A stretch of DNA of 50,382 bases from Bacteroidota bacterium (GCA_029265715.1 JAJUGZ010000020.1:1-50382), one strand, 5' to 3'. Counted from the first letter of the stretch, positions 7,946 to 17,801 are shown. Notes: generated by a model from the sequence alone, not told the origin. Numbers and translations are program-made.

Positions 7946-9868
7946 ATGAAAAAGTTTCTATTGTTAACATTGCTGTTGGCTTGCTTTGCGGTAGCACAAG
8001 CCTACGAAAAAAGGGACTTGCTTCAGAAAAAAGCCGGTATTCCTCAACTTAAATCCAGCCTGATTCTCAACCAAAAATGGGTTTCGTATCCTGATTATAA
8101 AGACAGAAACGGCTGGAATCAGCTGACCTCGGGAGTGAAAGAAGAAATCATCAGTAAAGGTGAAGCTGCCCTGAACTATGAATGGAAAGTGGTAAAAGCC
8201 ACCGACTATTTGGAGTTTGACCGGAGTGGGTCGCGCCAGATCATGGAAATTCCTTTCACATCCAATATCACTGCATTAAGTGATTTGGTTTTAGCCGAGT
8301 TGGCGGAAGGTAAAGGCCGTTTTATGGATCAGATCGTCAATGGTATTTGGAATAGCTGTGAAATGACCAGCTGGGCTTTGTCGGCTCATATTAGTCGCGA
8401 GCAGGAAGTAAAAACATCCTTGCCTTCATACAAGGGAAATATTATTGACCTGACTGCTGGAGACTTGGGTTCATTTCTGTCGTGGACCTATTATTTTCTG
8501 AAAGATGAAATCGACAAAATACATCCGCTTGTTGCCGAACGTTTGCGCGAAAACATTCAGGTACGCATTCTCGATCCGTTTATGAATCGTACTTTCTGGT
8601 GGATGGCGGTAAACGCGACTCCTAAAACAATGGTCAACAACTGGAACCCCTGGTGTAATTTCAACGTGTTGACATGCTTTCTTTTGCTTGAGAATGACCC
8701 GGAAAAACTGGCTTATGCTGTTTTTCAAAGCATGATTTCGGTCGATCAGTTTATCAACTACAACCATAATGATGGCGCTTGTGAAGAAGGACCGTCGTAT
8801 TGGGGTCATGCTGCCGGGAAAATGTATGACTATCTTCAGTTGCTAAGCACAGCCACCGGCGGAAAGGTTTCCATCTTCGATCAGCCCATCATTAAAAACA
8901 TGGGCGAATACATCGCTAAATCCTATGTTGGCAAAGGTTGGGTAGTCAATTTCGCCGATGCTTCGGCCAAAGGTGGCGGTGAACCCGGTATGATTTTCCG
9001 TTACGGAAAGGCGGTTGGCAGTGAGGAAATGCAACAGTTTGCGGCTTATTTGTATGAACGCGATGGCAAAGTAAATCACTACAATGCAGGGCGCGATCTG
9101 TTCCGCACAATGGAAAATCTCAAGTATCAGGGTGAACTGGTACGGGTAAAACCAGCTGTTTCGCAGGCTGCTTCAACATGGTATCCGGAAACAGAATTCT
9201 GCTACATGCGCAACCAATCCGGCTTTTTTATGGCAGCCAAAGGAGGTTACAATGCCGAAAGCCATAACCACAACGACATGGGTTCGTTTTCGCTGTACCT
9301 CCACGAAACCCCGATGATTATTGATGCGGGTGTTGGAACATACACGCGCCAGACATTTAGCGAGGAACGCTACAGCATTTGGACCATGCAGAGCAATTAC
9401 CATAACTTGCCCATGATTAACGGAATTGCACAAGTCGCTGGTGCAGAATACCGATCGCATAATGTAATGTTTGATCCGGCGAAACTTATCTTTTCTCTCG
9501 ATCTGGCAGGTGCCTATCCTGCTGAAGCTGCAGTTGAAAAATGGCAGCGAACTTACAAACTGGAACCTCAAGGATTAGTGATTTCGGATAGTTTTCGTCT
9601 TAAAAAAATGATAGGTTCCAATCAGATTAATTTTCTATGTTGGGGGAAGCTGGATCTTTCAGAGCCAGGAGTAGTAGTGTTGGAGAAAAATGGCGAAAAA
9701 TTGAAGTTGATTTTCAGTAAGGTACAGTTCGATCCGGTTGTTGAAACAGTTCAATTAACTGATCCGCGTCTGTCGAATGTTTGGGGAGATCAGATCTGCC
9801 GTCTCTCGCTTAATGCTAAATCAAAAGAGTTATCTGGAGTCTACAGATTCAAAATACAGAAAATGTAA
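7946..9868 (+). CDS. Heparinase II/III-family polysaccharide lyase-like protein
   Basis: This 640-residue secreted protein has signal peptide MKKFLLLTLLLACFAVAQA. An N-terminal alpha/alpha-toroid of about 380 residues contains a conserved patch NHNDGACEEGPSYWGH (Tyr285 is a candidate catalytic base). A C-terminal beta-sandwich of the heparinase II/III type contains SHNHNDMGSF (His440, His442) and the DAGVGTYTR segment. The family cleaves uronic-acid-containing polysaccharides (heparan, alginate, hyaluronan, ulvan and others) by beta-elimination. I cannot assign a PL family number. It starts 21 bases after the GH16 gene and probably shares its transcript, giving a surface endo-enzyme plus a periplasmic lyase. 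A role in uronate-containing glycan breakdown is inference. Confidence 0.85.
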   Translation: MKKFLLLTLLLACFAVAQAYEKRDLLQKKAGIPQLKSSLILNQKWVSYPDYKDRNGWNQLTSGVKEEIISKGEAALNYEWKVVKATDYLEFDRSGSRQIMEIPFTSNITALSDLVLAELAEGKGRFMDQIVNGIWNSCEMTSWALSAHISREQEVKTSLPSYKGNIIDLTAGDLGSFLSWTYYFLKDEIDKIHPLVAERLRENIQVRILDPFMNRTFWWMAVNATPKTMVNNWNPWCNFNVLTCFLLLENDPEKLAYAVFQSMISVDQFINYNHNDGACEEGPSYWGHAAGKMYDYLQLLSTATGGKVSIFDQPIIKNMGEYIAKSYVGKGWVVNFADASAKGGGEPGMIFRYGKAVGSEEMQQFAAYLYERDGKVNHYNAGRDLFRTMENLKYQGELVRVKPAVSQAASTWYPETEFCYMRNQSGFFMAAKGGYNAESHNHNDMGSFSLYLHETPMIIDAGVGTYTRQTFSEERYSIWTMQSNYHNLPMINGIAQVAGAEYRSHNVMFDPAKLIFSLDLAGAYPAEAAVEKWQRTYKLEPQGLVISDSFRLKKMIGSNQINFLCWGKLDLSEPGVVVLEKNGEKLKLIFSKVQFDPVVETVQLTDPRLSNVWGDQICRLSLNAKSKELSGVYRFKIQKM

Positions 9869-10210
9869 ATGCTCGTTATCAGCTTGTTTTAATTCAATTT
9901 CTGGATTTATTCAGTCATGGAATGTAGACAGAGACTGGCAAAGTCAACGGGGGGGTAGAGACAACTCGAAGAAACACGGTTGATTGTATCGTGGGAGGGG
10001 ATGCCATTGAAGAGTTCCAAAAATGTTTTTTAAATTGATCTTGGTCTTGCCGAACAATTCGATCGAGTTCCACGAGTCAACTCCGCAAATTACGACAATA
10101 ATAGGTTGCATGATTTTTTCACTACTGAACGAGGAATAAATTAAAAGTTGGGGTTACTCCCCGAAGGTTTAGCCCCATGTTGTAAGTTTGTTTTGCGAAA
10201 AAACCACAAC
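9869..10210. other. Gene-poor stretch before transposase remnant
   Basis: No credible gene is visible between the lyase gene and the transposase fragment. Short open frames of 15-35 codons exist but show no recognisable family. The last 70 bases probably are the left end of the degraded IS element (GGGGTTACTCCCC, then one arm of a 10-bp inverted repeat). The rest may be decayed sequence left by earlier insertions. Confidence 0.5.
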
Positions 10211-10215
10211 ATGGG
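10174..10215 (+). repeat. Inverted repeat occluding the transposase start codon
   Basis: CCCATGTTGT (10174-10183) pairs perfectly with ACAACATGGG (10206-10215) across 22 bases. The ATG of the transposase fragment (10211-10213) lies inside the second arm. In transcripts entering from outside, the start would be buried in a hairpin, a known insertion-sequence strategy against read-through expression. Confidence 0.65.
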
Positions 10216-10546
10216 TAAAAATACAGAAATAAAATTTGTCGGACAGCCAATTTTCAAGCAAGTAATAAATTTGATTGACGGGATCAACTTAACCACTTTA
10301 GTAAGCAAGCACAACGCCGACTATTATTATAAAGCCTTTAAGGCAAAAACACAGTTGATAACAGTTCTTTTCGGCATTTTCAGCCGTTGTGACTCAATGA
10401 CTGAGATTTGCGAGGGGCTGCGGGCAATGAGTGGAAAACTGAATCTTCTGGGACTTGAGAAAGCCCCGGCCAAAAGTACCGCCTGCAACGGAATGCGCAA
10501 CTGCGACAGAAAGTTCTTTGAAGATGTTTATTTAGAGGTACTCTAA
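10211..10546 (+). pseudogene. IS4-family transposase N-terminal remnant (DUF4372-like)
   Basis: The 111 residues from the ATG at 10211 match the N-terminal domain of IS4-family transposases: QPIFKQVINLID, then YYKAFKAKTQLITVLFGIF, then SMTEICEGLRAM and the variant SACNGMRNCDRKFFEDVY. Full-length members are about 380-400 residues with a DDE catalytic domain after this point; here the frame stops at EVL and no catalytic domain follows before the GH35 gene. It is therefore an inactive relic inserted between the lyase and beta-galactosidase genes of PUL 1. It could in principle be mobilised or repressed in trans by a full copy elsewhere. Confidence 0.82.
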
Positions 10547-10596
10547 ATATTATGCGGTACCCTGCGATAAGTCTGCTTTTTCAAACCGAATCTTCT

Positions 10597-10604
10597 TACT
10601 TTTG
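10597..10604 (+). promoter_or_regulatory. Candidate -7 promoter element for the GH35 gene
   Basis: TACTTTTG matches the Bacteroidota -7 consensus TAnnTTTG, 41 bases before the ATG at 10645. No clear TTTG is seen at -33, only a T-rich patch. It would give the GH35 gene its own promoter downstream of the transposase relic. Confidence 0.4.
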
Positions 10605-10644
10605 CCAGCTCACGCAAAAACGTAAACCACAAACACAATCAATC

Positions 10645-12459
10645 ATGCTTCGAATTCTGATTTTTTCTTTATTGTTTTTGTGCCTGCCTGTAATAAACAG
10701 GGCACAGGGACAAAAACATTCCTTCGAATTGGGCAAAACCGATTTTTTGCTCGATGGAAAGCCTTACCAGATTATTTCCGGCGAAATGCACCCGGCCCGC
10801 ATTCCGGCTGAGTACTGGCGGCACCGGATTCAAATGGCCAAAGCGATGGGGTGTAATACCATTGCGGCTTATGTTTTCTGGAATTACCACGAACTGGAAC
10901 CCGGCGTTTTCGATTTCCAGACCGGAAATCACAACATTGCTCAATTTATTCGGATTGCCCAGGAAGAAGGTCTGTGGGTCTTATTACGTCCGGGTCCTTA
11001 TGTGTGTGCCGAATGGGATTTTGGCGGACTTCCTTCGTATCTGTTGAGTATTCCGGACATTAAAGTGCGTTGTATGGACCCGCGCTATACGGCTGCTGTC
11101 GAGCGGTACATAAAAAATCTGGCGATCCAGGTTCGCGATTTGCAGGTAACCAAAGGCGGACCGATCCTGATGGTACAGGCCGAAAATGAGTATGGTAGTT
11201 ACGGGAACGACCGCAATTACATGAAATGGCTCCAGGATTTGTGGCGGAAAAACGGCATCGACGTACCGTTTTATACCGCCGACGGGGCTGCTCCCTTTAT
11301 GCTTGAAGCCGGATCGTTGCCCGATGCTGCAATCGGTTTAGACCCCGGCGCCAACGAGTCGAATTTTGCCGAGGCAACCCGGGTGAACCCAAACGTACCG
11401 TCGTTTTGCAGCGAATTGTACCCCGGCTGGCTGACGCATTGGGGAGAACAATGGCAGCATCCCGACACGGCTGCCTTGCTCAAAGATGTTCGCTGGCTGA
11501 TGGACCACAAAAAGTCGTTTAACTTCTACGTTTTGCATGGCGGGACCAACTTTGGCTGGTGGGCTGGTGCCAACGCATTTAGTCCGGACCAGTATCAGCC
11601 CGATGTGACCAGCTACGATTACGATGCGCCGGTTAATGAAATGGGACAGGCTACGCCCAAATACATGGCTTTGCGCAACCTGTTGGCCGGTTATCTGCCA
11701 AAAAAACAAAAACTGATGCCGGTCCCGGCAGCCATGCCCGTGATTGAAATTCCGGATATCCGGATAACCGAAACAGCTCCGGTGTGGCAAAATCTTCCGG
11801 AGGCCATTGCTTCGGTGCAGCCTAAACCCATGGAAATGTTCGGGCAAAAGGGTGGTTTTATTTTGTATCGCACGCATTTGGTAGGTCACAAAAAAGGCAA
11901 ACTCCGGATAACCGATTTGCACGATTATGCCACTGTTTTTGTGGATGGTAAATACATCGGGAAACTCGACCGGGCCAAAGCCGAAAACATCATTGAATTA
12001 CCTGCTTCGGAGAGCTCAAACCCGCAGTTGGATATTTTGGTGGAAGGCATGGGCCGCATCAACTTTGCCGAATACATGATCGACCGCAAAGGGATAACCG
12101 ACCGTGTGTCGCTGAACGGGATGACCCTGATGAACTGGGAAGTTTTCCCGCTCCCGTTTGACGAAGCTTATTTGAAAGAACTAAAATATACCTCCGGAAA
12201 TGCAACACAACCCGGCATTTTCTTTAAAGGCGAGTTCAATCTGGCAACTACCGGCGATACCTACATCGATATGAGTGCCTGGCAAAAAGGAGTGGTTTGG
12301 GTGAACGGGCATAATCTGGGGCGTTATTGGGAAATCGGTCCGCAAAAGCGGCTGTATTGTCCGGCTCCCTGGCTGAAGCCGGGCAAAAACGAGATTGTTG
12401 TCTTCGATCTTCATGTGGTAGAACCCAAAACGATATCCGGGGCAAAAAGTATGGAATAA
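10645..12459 (+). CDS. GH35 beta-galactosidase
   Basis: This 604-residue secreted exo-beta-galactosidase has signal peptide MLRILIFSLLFLCLPVINRA. The family-35 TIM barrel shows FWNYHELEPGVFDF, RPGPYVCAEWDFGGLP, acid/base Glu182 in AENEYG and nucleophile Glu257 in CSELYPGW. A C-terminal beta-sandwich contains WVNGHNLGRYWEIGPQ, diagnostic of the family. The ATG at 10645 is chosen because it opens directly with the signal peptide; the frame extends 31 codons upstream without family similarity and over the likely promoter. It would remove terminal beta-galactose from fragments released by the GH16 enzyme. The IS relic lies just upstream, so it may be transcribed separately. A Rho-independent terminator follows. 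Confidence 0.95.
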   Translation: MLRILIFSLLFLCLPVINRAQGQKHSFELGKTDFLLDGKPYQIISGEMHPARIPAEYWRHRIQMAKAMGCNTIAAYVFWNYHELEPGVFDFQTGNHNIAQFIRIAQEEGLWVLLRPGPYVCAEWDFGGLPSYLLSIPDIKVRCMDPRYTAAVERYIKNLAIQVRDLQVTKGGPILMVQAENEYGSYGNDRNYMKWLQDLWRKNGIDVPFYTADGAAPFMLEAGSLPDAAIGLDPGANESNFAEATRVNPNVPSFCSELYPGWLTHWGEQWQHPDTAALLKDVRWLMDHKKSFNFYVLHGGTNFGWWAGANAFSPDQYQPDVTSYDYDAPVNEMGQATPKYMALRNLLAGYLPKKQKLMPVPAAMPVIEIPDIRITETAPVWQNLPEAIASVQPKPMEMFGQKGGFILYRTHLVGHKKGKLRITDLHDYATVFVDGKYIGKLDRAKAENIIELPASESSNPQLDILVEGMGRINFAEYMIDRKGITDRVSLNGMTLMNWEVFPLPFDEAYLKELKYTSGNATQPGIFFKGEFNLATTGDTYIDMSAWQKGVVWVNGHNLGRYWEIGPQKRLYCPAPWLKPGKNEIVVFDLHVVEPKTISGAKSME

Positions 12460-12480
12460 GCCGGTATCAACGTTACAGCG

Positions 12481-12523
12481 AAGGCGCTATCTCTCGAAAA
12501 CAGGGGCTGGCGCCTTTGTTTTT
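12481..12523 (+). terminator. Terminator after GH35 gene
   Basis: AAGGCGC (12481-12487) pairs with GCGCCTT (12510-12516), followed by a T-rich tract. It closes PUL 1. Confidence 0.65.
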
Positions 12524-12648
12524 ATTGTTGCGCTTGTCGCAATAAGGCCTTAACTTGACAGATGTAATTATAATTTAATCGGAATAGCGTAGAATCGTAA
12601 TTCTTGATTTTGGATTTGTGCTAACTTGCAAACCTCTTTATTTTGTCC

Positions 12649-13206
12649 ATGTCCAGATTCGACCAGATATATTACAGGTATCACCGCCAGCTGCTGCTGT
12701 TTTCGTTGAAATTTGTTGAGCGGGAGGCTGATGCATTGGATATTGTCCAGGAAGTTTTTATCTCGGTTTGGGCGACCGATCGGTTAAATTACGATGAGGC
12801 TCATTTGAAATCGTATTTGTTTCAGGCCACCCGAAACAGGTGTTTGAATTATTTAAAACATCAGGGTATTATGCGACAGTATGAAAAAAATGCAGCATTA
12901 CAGTTGCGTCAAATTGAGCTCGTTCATTATCAAAGCGGCGAAAAATCGCTGATCGAAACCGAAAGTGTCGACCGGATTAACCAAGCCATCGAATCGCTAT
13001 CAGATGTTCAGAAAGAAGTAATCCTCTTAAGCCGGTTTGATGGCCTCTCGAACCAGGAAATTGCCGACAAACTGGGCATTCCGGTCCGTACGGTCGAAAC
13101 ACGCATCTTTCGGGCACTTCAAAAACTGCGTGAAAAAATAACCAGCACTGGGCACATCTTGCTAATGGTCATGGGCTTTTTCCGCCGATCAGAAAAAATG
13201 AACTGA
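12649..13206 (+). CDS. ECF sigma factor (FecI/RpoE-like) of PUL 2
   Basis: This is a 185-residue ECF sigma factor. Region 2 spans about residues 3-70 (FDQIYYRYHRQLLLFSLKFV, DIVQEVFISVW, LFQATRNRCLNYLK) and region 4 about 115-165 (LSDVQKEVILLSRFDGLSNQ, then EIADKLGIPVRTVETRIFRA). Length and both DNA-binding regions are complete, in contrast to the PUL 1 fragment. It should recruit RNA polymerase to the PUL 2 promoter(s) when released by the FecR protein encoded 116 bases downstream. The ATG at 12649 is preferred over a TTG two codons upstream. It is a candidate for cross-activating PUL 1, whose own sigma gene is broken, though this is inference. Confidence 0.95.
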   Translation: MSRFDQIYYRYHRQLLLFSLKFVEREADALDIVQEVFISVWATDRLNYDEAHLKSYLFQATRNRCLNYLKHQGIMRQYEKNAALQLRQIELVHYQSGEKSLIETESVDRINQAIESLSDVQKEVILLSRFDGLSNQEIADKLGIPVRTVETRIFRALQKLREKITSTGHILLMVMGFFRRSEKMN

Positions 13207-13321
13207 ATCAGGCATCTAAAATTTAAACAGTTACTAAATGCCTAATTCAAAAAAAAAAATCAAATTTTTTTTAGTTCTCATGACGTAGTTTGATCTCGTC
13301 GGTTGTATTCATGTCACTTTT

Positions 13322-14338
13322 ATGAAACCGATGGACAAATCAAACGACCATATTGAAAACCTGATTATATGCTATCTGAATGGCAAATGCTCTGAAGTCC
13401 AGAAGCAGGAGCTGTTGGACTGGGTAAATGCTTCAGAAGAAAACAAGCTTCTTTTTATCCGGACAAAAGATATCTGGGATTCTGCCAGACAACAACCCGA
13501 TTGTTCGAACGAGCAACTTATTGATTTTTACCGCCGCCTGGTTGTTCGGAAAGAAAAAACTCCGGTACGCCACCTGTTGCGCGTCGCATCCATGGCGGCT
13601 ATGCTTGCGGTTGCTTTTGTTGCCGGCATATTGGTTTATTCTTATCTGTTATTTCCTGAAGCCAGGCAGATTGTTTACTCGGTCCCGTTAGGGTCTAAAG
13701 CGAGTGTTGAACTTTCCGACGGGACAAAAATCAGTTTGAATTCGGGAAGTACCTTAACATATCCGGATAATTTCCGGGGAAAAACCCGAACGGTGAGTCT
13801 GACCGGCGAAGCCTATTTTGAGGTGTCGTCCGACAAATCGCATCCGTTTATTGTGCAGACCCGCCATTTTGATGTCCGGGTTACGGGGACCCAGTTTGAC
13901 GTATGCGCCTATGATGACGACCAATTGGCTTCAGCCACGTTGTTTGAAGGAGGTGTCGAATTGTCGGGAAAATCGTTTGGGAAAATGGTTTTAAATCCGG
14001 GCGAACGGGCGGTTGTCGACAAAATAAATGGCAGACTGACCGTTGAGAATGCCGACATTCAGACCATTACTTCCTGGAAAGATGGCAAATTTTATTTCAA
14101 GAACATTTCGTTGCCCGACCTGATTAAGCGGCTGGAACGTTGGTACGATGTGAGTATCAAACTACCGGAACGGGGCATTGATACCCTGAAATATTCCGGT
14201 CGTTTCCAAAACCAGGAAACAATCTGGCAGGTATTGGATGCCCTGAAATTAACTTCGCCAATCGATTACACCCGCGAAAACCTGCGCGAATTCAAATTGC
14301 AGTATTTGCCCGGAAGCGCCAACGATAAGAAACGCTAA
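13322..14338 (+). CDS. FecR-type anti-sigma factor of PUL 2
   Basis: This 338-residue inner-membrane anti-sigma factor has a cytoplasmic N-terminal arm (residues 1-86, with a DUF4880-like LLDWVNASEENKLLF segment), one transmembrane helix (about 88-110), a periplasmic FecR domain (about 120-220, LSDGTKISLNSGS at 131-143) and a C-terminal STN-contacting domain (about 255-325, KFYFKNISLPDLIKRLERWY). It follows the ECF sigma gene and precedes an STN-type SusC, giving a complete trans-envelope signalling relay in which glycan binding at the surface relieves sigma inhibition. A second ATG three codons in is an equally possible start. A hairpin separates it from susC. Confidence 0.95.
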   Translation: MKPMDKSNDHIENLIICYLNGKCSEVQKQELLDWVNASEENKLLFIRTKDIWDSARQQPDCSNEQLIDFYRRLVVRKEKTPVRHLLRVASMAAMLAVAFVAGILVYSYLLFPEARQIVYSVPLGSKASVELSDGTKISLNSGSTLTYPDNFRGKTRTVSLTGEAYFEVSSDKSHPFIVQTRHFDVRVTGTQFDVCAYDDDQLASATLFEGGVELSGKSFGKMVLNPGERAVVDKINGRLTVENADIQTITSWKDGKFYFKNISLPDLIKRLERWYDVSIKLPERGIDTLKYSGRFQNQETIWQVLDALKLTSPIDYTRENLREFKLQYLPGSANDKKR

Positions 14339-14405
14339 GTGTTTTTCGTTCGTAATGAATTTTAATAAAGAATAACGATAGAAGTGCCTATGATAAAATA
14401 AAAGG

Positions 14406-14438
14406 AAAGGCGGAAAGTCGCCACAACTGACCGCCTTT
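14406..14438 (+). terminator. Hairpin between anti-sigma gene and susC (PUL 2)
   Basis: AAAGGCGG (14406-14413) pairs with CCGCCTTT (14431-14438). No long T run follows, so it may attenuate transcription or protect mRNA rather than terminate fully. It occupies the same position as the hairpin at 1560-1602 in PUL 1. Confidence 0.55.
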
Positions 14439-14483
14439 GATAAACAATCATAAATAATTGTCTAATAAAAAGTTTTCAAATTT

Positions 14484-17400
14484 ATGAAAAAATTGTGTAA
14501 TGATGTTGGGTGTCATTCAGCGAGTGATTTGCCCCAAATATTGCGAATTATGAAACTAACGACTTTTTTTATTCTGCTGGCATTGATTCAGGTTTCTGCC
14601 GCAAGTTATTCACAAAACACCAAGTTGACCTTATCCGGGAAAGAGATTTCGATTCAGGAGATCTTTAACCAGATCGAAGATCAATCCGAATTTTCGTTCC
14701 TGTACAACAACGAGTTTGGTTTGAACCGCAAGGTGGATATTGATGTCAGGAACCAAAGCATCGAAAAGGTGTTGGAAGAAGTGTTGAGAGATACGGGCCT
14801 GACGTATACCGTGAAAAACAAGCTGATTGTTATACATCCCAAAGGTGATGAGCCGGGGGTAACACCAACACAACAGCAACAACAGAAGGTCTCGGGTAAA
14901 GTAACCGATACGTCTGGTGCGCCAATCCCCGGCGTAACAGTTGCCGTGAAAGGTGCTTCAACGGGTACAATTACCGATATGGACGGTAATTATGCCATAG
15001 ATAAAATTCCGGCAGATGCAACGCTTGTCTTTTCTTTTGTCGGAATGCAGTCGCAGGAAATTAAAGTGGCTGGTAAAGCCAGTATTAATGTGGTTTTGAG
15101 GGAAGAAACCATTGGGTTGGATGAAGTTGTCGCAATTGGTTATGGGAAAATGACGCGAAAAGATGTGACAAGTTCAATTACAACAGTTAGCGCCAAGGAC
15201 ATGAATAGTGGTGTATATAGCGATCCTTCTCAATTATTGCAGGGGAAAGTTCCTGGCTTAATAATTACACAAACTTCCGATCCCAATGGTAGCTCATCCA
15301 TTACGTTGCGGGGAGCTTCTACCTTGCGTACTGGCGAAGCTCAAGAGCCATATTACGTGATTGATGGGGTGCCGGGAATGTCTCTGTCTCTGGTTGCTCC
15401 AGAAGATATTGAGAGCATTGATGTATTACGTGATGCATCTGCAACGGCAATCTATGGCTCAAAAGCAGCTAACGGAATTATTATCGTTACAACGAAGAAA
15501 GGGAATAAGAATGGGCAGACCAATATAAACTACAGCAGTTATGTTGCTGCCGACAATGTGTTAAAGAACTTGGATATGATGACTGCAGATGAACTTCGTG
15601 CATATGCTTCAGCCAATGGAGTGTCCCTCCCTAATGACGAAGGAGGTAATACTGACTGGATAAAGGAAGTTCAGCGCACTGGGTTTAGCCAGAATCACAA
15701 TGTTTCCATTAATGGAGGTAATGAAAAGACCAGTTACAACGCAAGTGTCAATTATCTTGAACAACAAGGTGTAATCAAGGAAACCGACAAGAATCGTCTC
15801 ATTGCACGTTCTTTTTTACAAACCACATCATTTAATGACCGGCTAACACTTTCAATTAGTCTTAATGGGAGCATTACCAACAACCACAATGTTCCAATGG
15901 GTAGCGAGGGGAGAAGTGTTCTTGACGCGATGAACTATTATTCTCCACTGGTTCCTGTTAGAAATGAAGATGGTAGTTGGTATAAAAGTTCTGGAATTTC
16001 TCAGAATTACAACCCTATGTCAATGATTTATGAGGATCACTATAATACAGAGAGTAAGCGATTGCAAGGCATAACCAAAGTTTCGTTAAAGATTGTTGAG
16101 GGGTTAGTTTATAATTTGAGCCTTTCGTATCAAAACGAGCAACATATTTTTAGCAATTATAACACAACAGCTTCCCAGATTTATTCATCTCAGCATGGTC
16201 AGGCAAGTCGCACTTCTGTCGAAAATAAGAAAAAAGTGTTAGAAACATATCTCAACTACGATAAGACAATTAATGATTTGCATAAACTTGGTTTTATGGC
16301 TGGTTATTCTTGGGAACAGAGTGATGACAATGATGGTTTTGGACTTACAGTATATAATTTTTACGATGATGCGATAAAATACTATAATATGGGGTATGCC
16401 AACAACATGGATATTACCGGTATAAATAGTGGTTATACTCTTTCTACCTTGCGTATGATTTCTTTTTATGGCCGCGTTAATTACAGCTTTAACAGCAAAT
16501 ACTTGTTTCAGGCAACAATGCGACGTGACGGTAGTTCTGCTTTTGGTGAAAACAATCGCTGGGCTACATTTCCTTCCGTATCGGCCTCATGGCGTTTGAG
16601 CGAAGAAAGCTTTATAAAGAATTTAAATGTATTTGATGATTTAAAGTTCCGTGTTGGCTATGGTGTTAGTGGTAACTCTTTGGGTTTTAATGCATTTACG
16701 GCAATTCAAACATATGGTGCTTCGGGGTGGTTTACGTATACCGATGAAAACGGTAATACACACGATTATCGCACATTAGCTGCTACAAGTAATGCAAACC
16801 CTGATTTGAAGTGGGAACGTACAAGTATGCTTAATATTGGTGCAGATTTCGGGTTCTTAAAAAAACGTGTAACTGGTACCTTAGAATATTATCAAAAACA
16901 GACCGAGGATTTGATTTACAGTTATGCGGTATCAACCAACCGTTACCCGTATGGCAGCATGCTTGCCAACGTAGGCGAGATTAGTAACAAAGGAATAGAG
17001 TTATCTCTGAATGTAATTCCTGTTCAATCCGAAAAATTTCGCTGGGAAACATCGTTGAACTTGTCTCACAATAAAAATGAGGTAGTTAGCCTCTCTAATC
17101 AGACTTACTCGGTTGATTACATCAATGCTGGCAATCCTAATATTGGAGGTTACGCTACTGCCAATGTGCAGCGTATCATGGAAGGTGAACCCATCGGGAC
17201 TTTCTACATGTGGGAGTGGGCCGGGTATAACGCTGGAGGTGTGTCTCAGTTTTATGTTCACGATCCTGAAACTGGCAAGCGAACAGGGGAGGTTACTACC
17301 AGCCCACAGGAAACAGACCGAACCAAAGTCGGTTGTGCCCAGCCAAAGTTAACGTACGGATGGAACAATACACTGACTTATGGGAAATGGTCTCTTACCG

Positions 17401-17801
17401 CTTTCTTGCAGGGAGTATTGGGGAATGATATTATGAATTCAGCCCGTGCTCAATACAATTATATTGCGCTGGTTTCAACTGGTAAGAATGTATTGAGAGA
17501 AGTTGCAACTCAGCAGAAATTTACCGACGTAAATGCACAGACTCCCTCCGACCGGTATCTGGAAGATGGCAGTTATTTGCGGCTATCAACTTTGTCGTTG
17601 AATTATAATTTTGGTAAGATTGGTAATTACATCAATGGATTAAATGTTTATGCAACGTGCAATAACTTGATGACTATTTCTGGCTATAAAGGACTTGACC
17701 CTGAAATTAACTTGGGTGGCCTCACTCCGGGAATAGATAACCGTGAATCGTATTACCCACGCACCCGGACTTTCATGCTCGGGCTTAATATCAACTTCTA
17801 A
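14484..17801 (+). CDS. SusC/RagA TonB-dependent transporter with STN domain (PUL 2)
   Basis: This outer-membrane glycan importer has 1105 residues. A cytoplasmic leader of about 22 residues and a signal peptide (MKLTTFFILLALIQVSAASYS) are followed by an STN domain (about residues 47-115), a carboxypeptidase-like sandwich (about 135-210, GKVTDTSGAPIPGVTVAVKG), plug (from about 215, VVAIGYGKMTRK; LRGASTLRTGEAQEPYYVIDG) and barrel ending in GLNINF. The STN domain ties it to the upstream FecR/sigma pair. It pairs with the SusD-like lipoprotein 12 bases downstream. From roughly 15.15 kb the coding sequence becomes visibly richer in A/T at third positions than its N-terminal part and the upstream regulators, suggesting the plug and barrel were acquired or exchanged separately. 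Confidence 0.97.
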   Translation: MKKLCNDVGCHSASDLPQILRIMKLTTFFILLALIQVSAASYSQNTKLTLSGKEISIQEIFNQIEDQSEFSFLYNNEFGLNRKVDIDVRNQSIEKVLEEVLRDTGLTYTVKNKLIVIHPKGDEPGVTPTQQQQQKVSGKVTDTSGAPIPGVTVAVKGASTGTITDMDGNYAIDKIPADATLVFSFVGMQSQEIKVAGKASINVVLREETIGLDEVVAIGYGKMTRKDVTSSITTVSAKDMNSGVYSDPSQLLQGKVPGLIITQTSDPNGSSSITLRGASTLRTGEAQEPYYVIDGVPGMSLSLVAPEDIESIDVLRDASATAIYGSKAANGIIIVTTKKGNKNGQTNINYSSYVAADNVLKNLDMMTADELRAYASANGVSLPNDEGGNTDWIKEVQRTGFSQNHNVSINGGNEKTSYNASVNYLEQQGVIKETDKNRLIARSFLQTTSFNDRLTLSISLNGSITNNHNVPMGSEGRSVLDAMNYYSPLVPVRNEDGSWYKSSGISQNYNPMSMIYEDHYNTESKRLQGITKVSLKIVEGLVYNLSLSYQNEQHIFSNYNTTASQIYSSQHGQASRTSVENKKKVLETYLNYDKTINDLHKLGFMAGYSWEQSDDNDGFGLTVYNFYDDAIKYYNMGYANNMDITGINSGYTLSTLRMISFYGRVNYSFNSKYLFQATMRRDGSSAFGENNRWATFPSVSASWRLSEESFIKNLNVFDDLKFRVGYGVSGNSLGFNAFTAIQTYGASGWFTYTDENGNTHDYRTLAATSNANPDLKWERTSMLNIGADFGFLKKRVTGTLEYYQKQTEDLIYSYAVSTNRYPYGSMLANVGEISNKGIELSLNVIPVQSEKFRWETSLNLSHNKNEVVSLSNQTYSVDYINAGNPNIGGYATANVQRIMEGEPIGTFYMWEWAGYNAGGVSQFYVHDPETGKRTGEVTTSPQETDRTKVGCAQPKLTYGWNNTLTYGKWSLTAFLQGVLGNDIMNSARAQYNYIALVSTGKNVLREVATQQKFTDVNAQTPSDRYLEDGSYLRLSTLSLNYNFGKIGNYINGLNVYATCNNLMTISGYKGLDPEINLGGLTPGIDNRESYYPRTRTFMLGLNINF

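Noticed and set aside
9869-10147. Short frames suggesting a decayed L,D-transpeptidase or other gene
   Set aside because: Resemblance is limited to a few residues and each frame is interrupted; not supportable.
11338-11922. 194-codon minus-strand frame inside GH35
   Set aside because: Shadow of the GH35 barrel region; composition typical of antisense reading.
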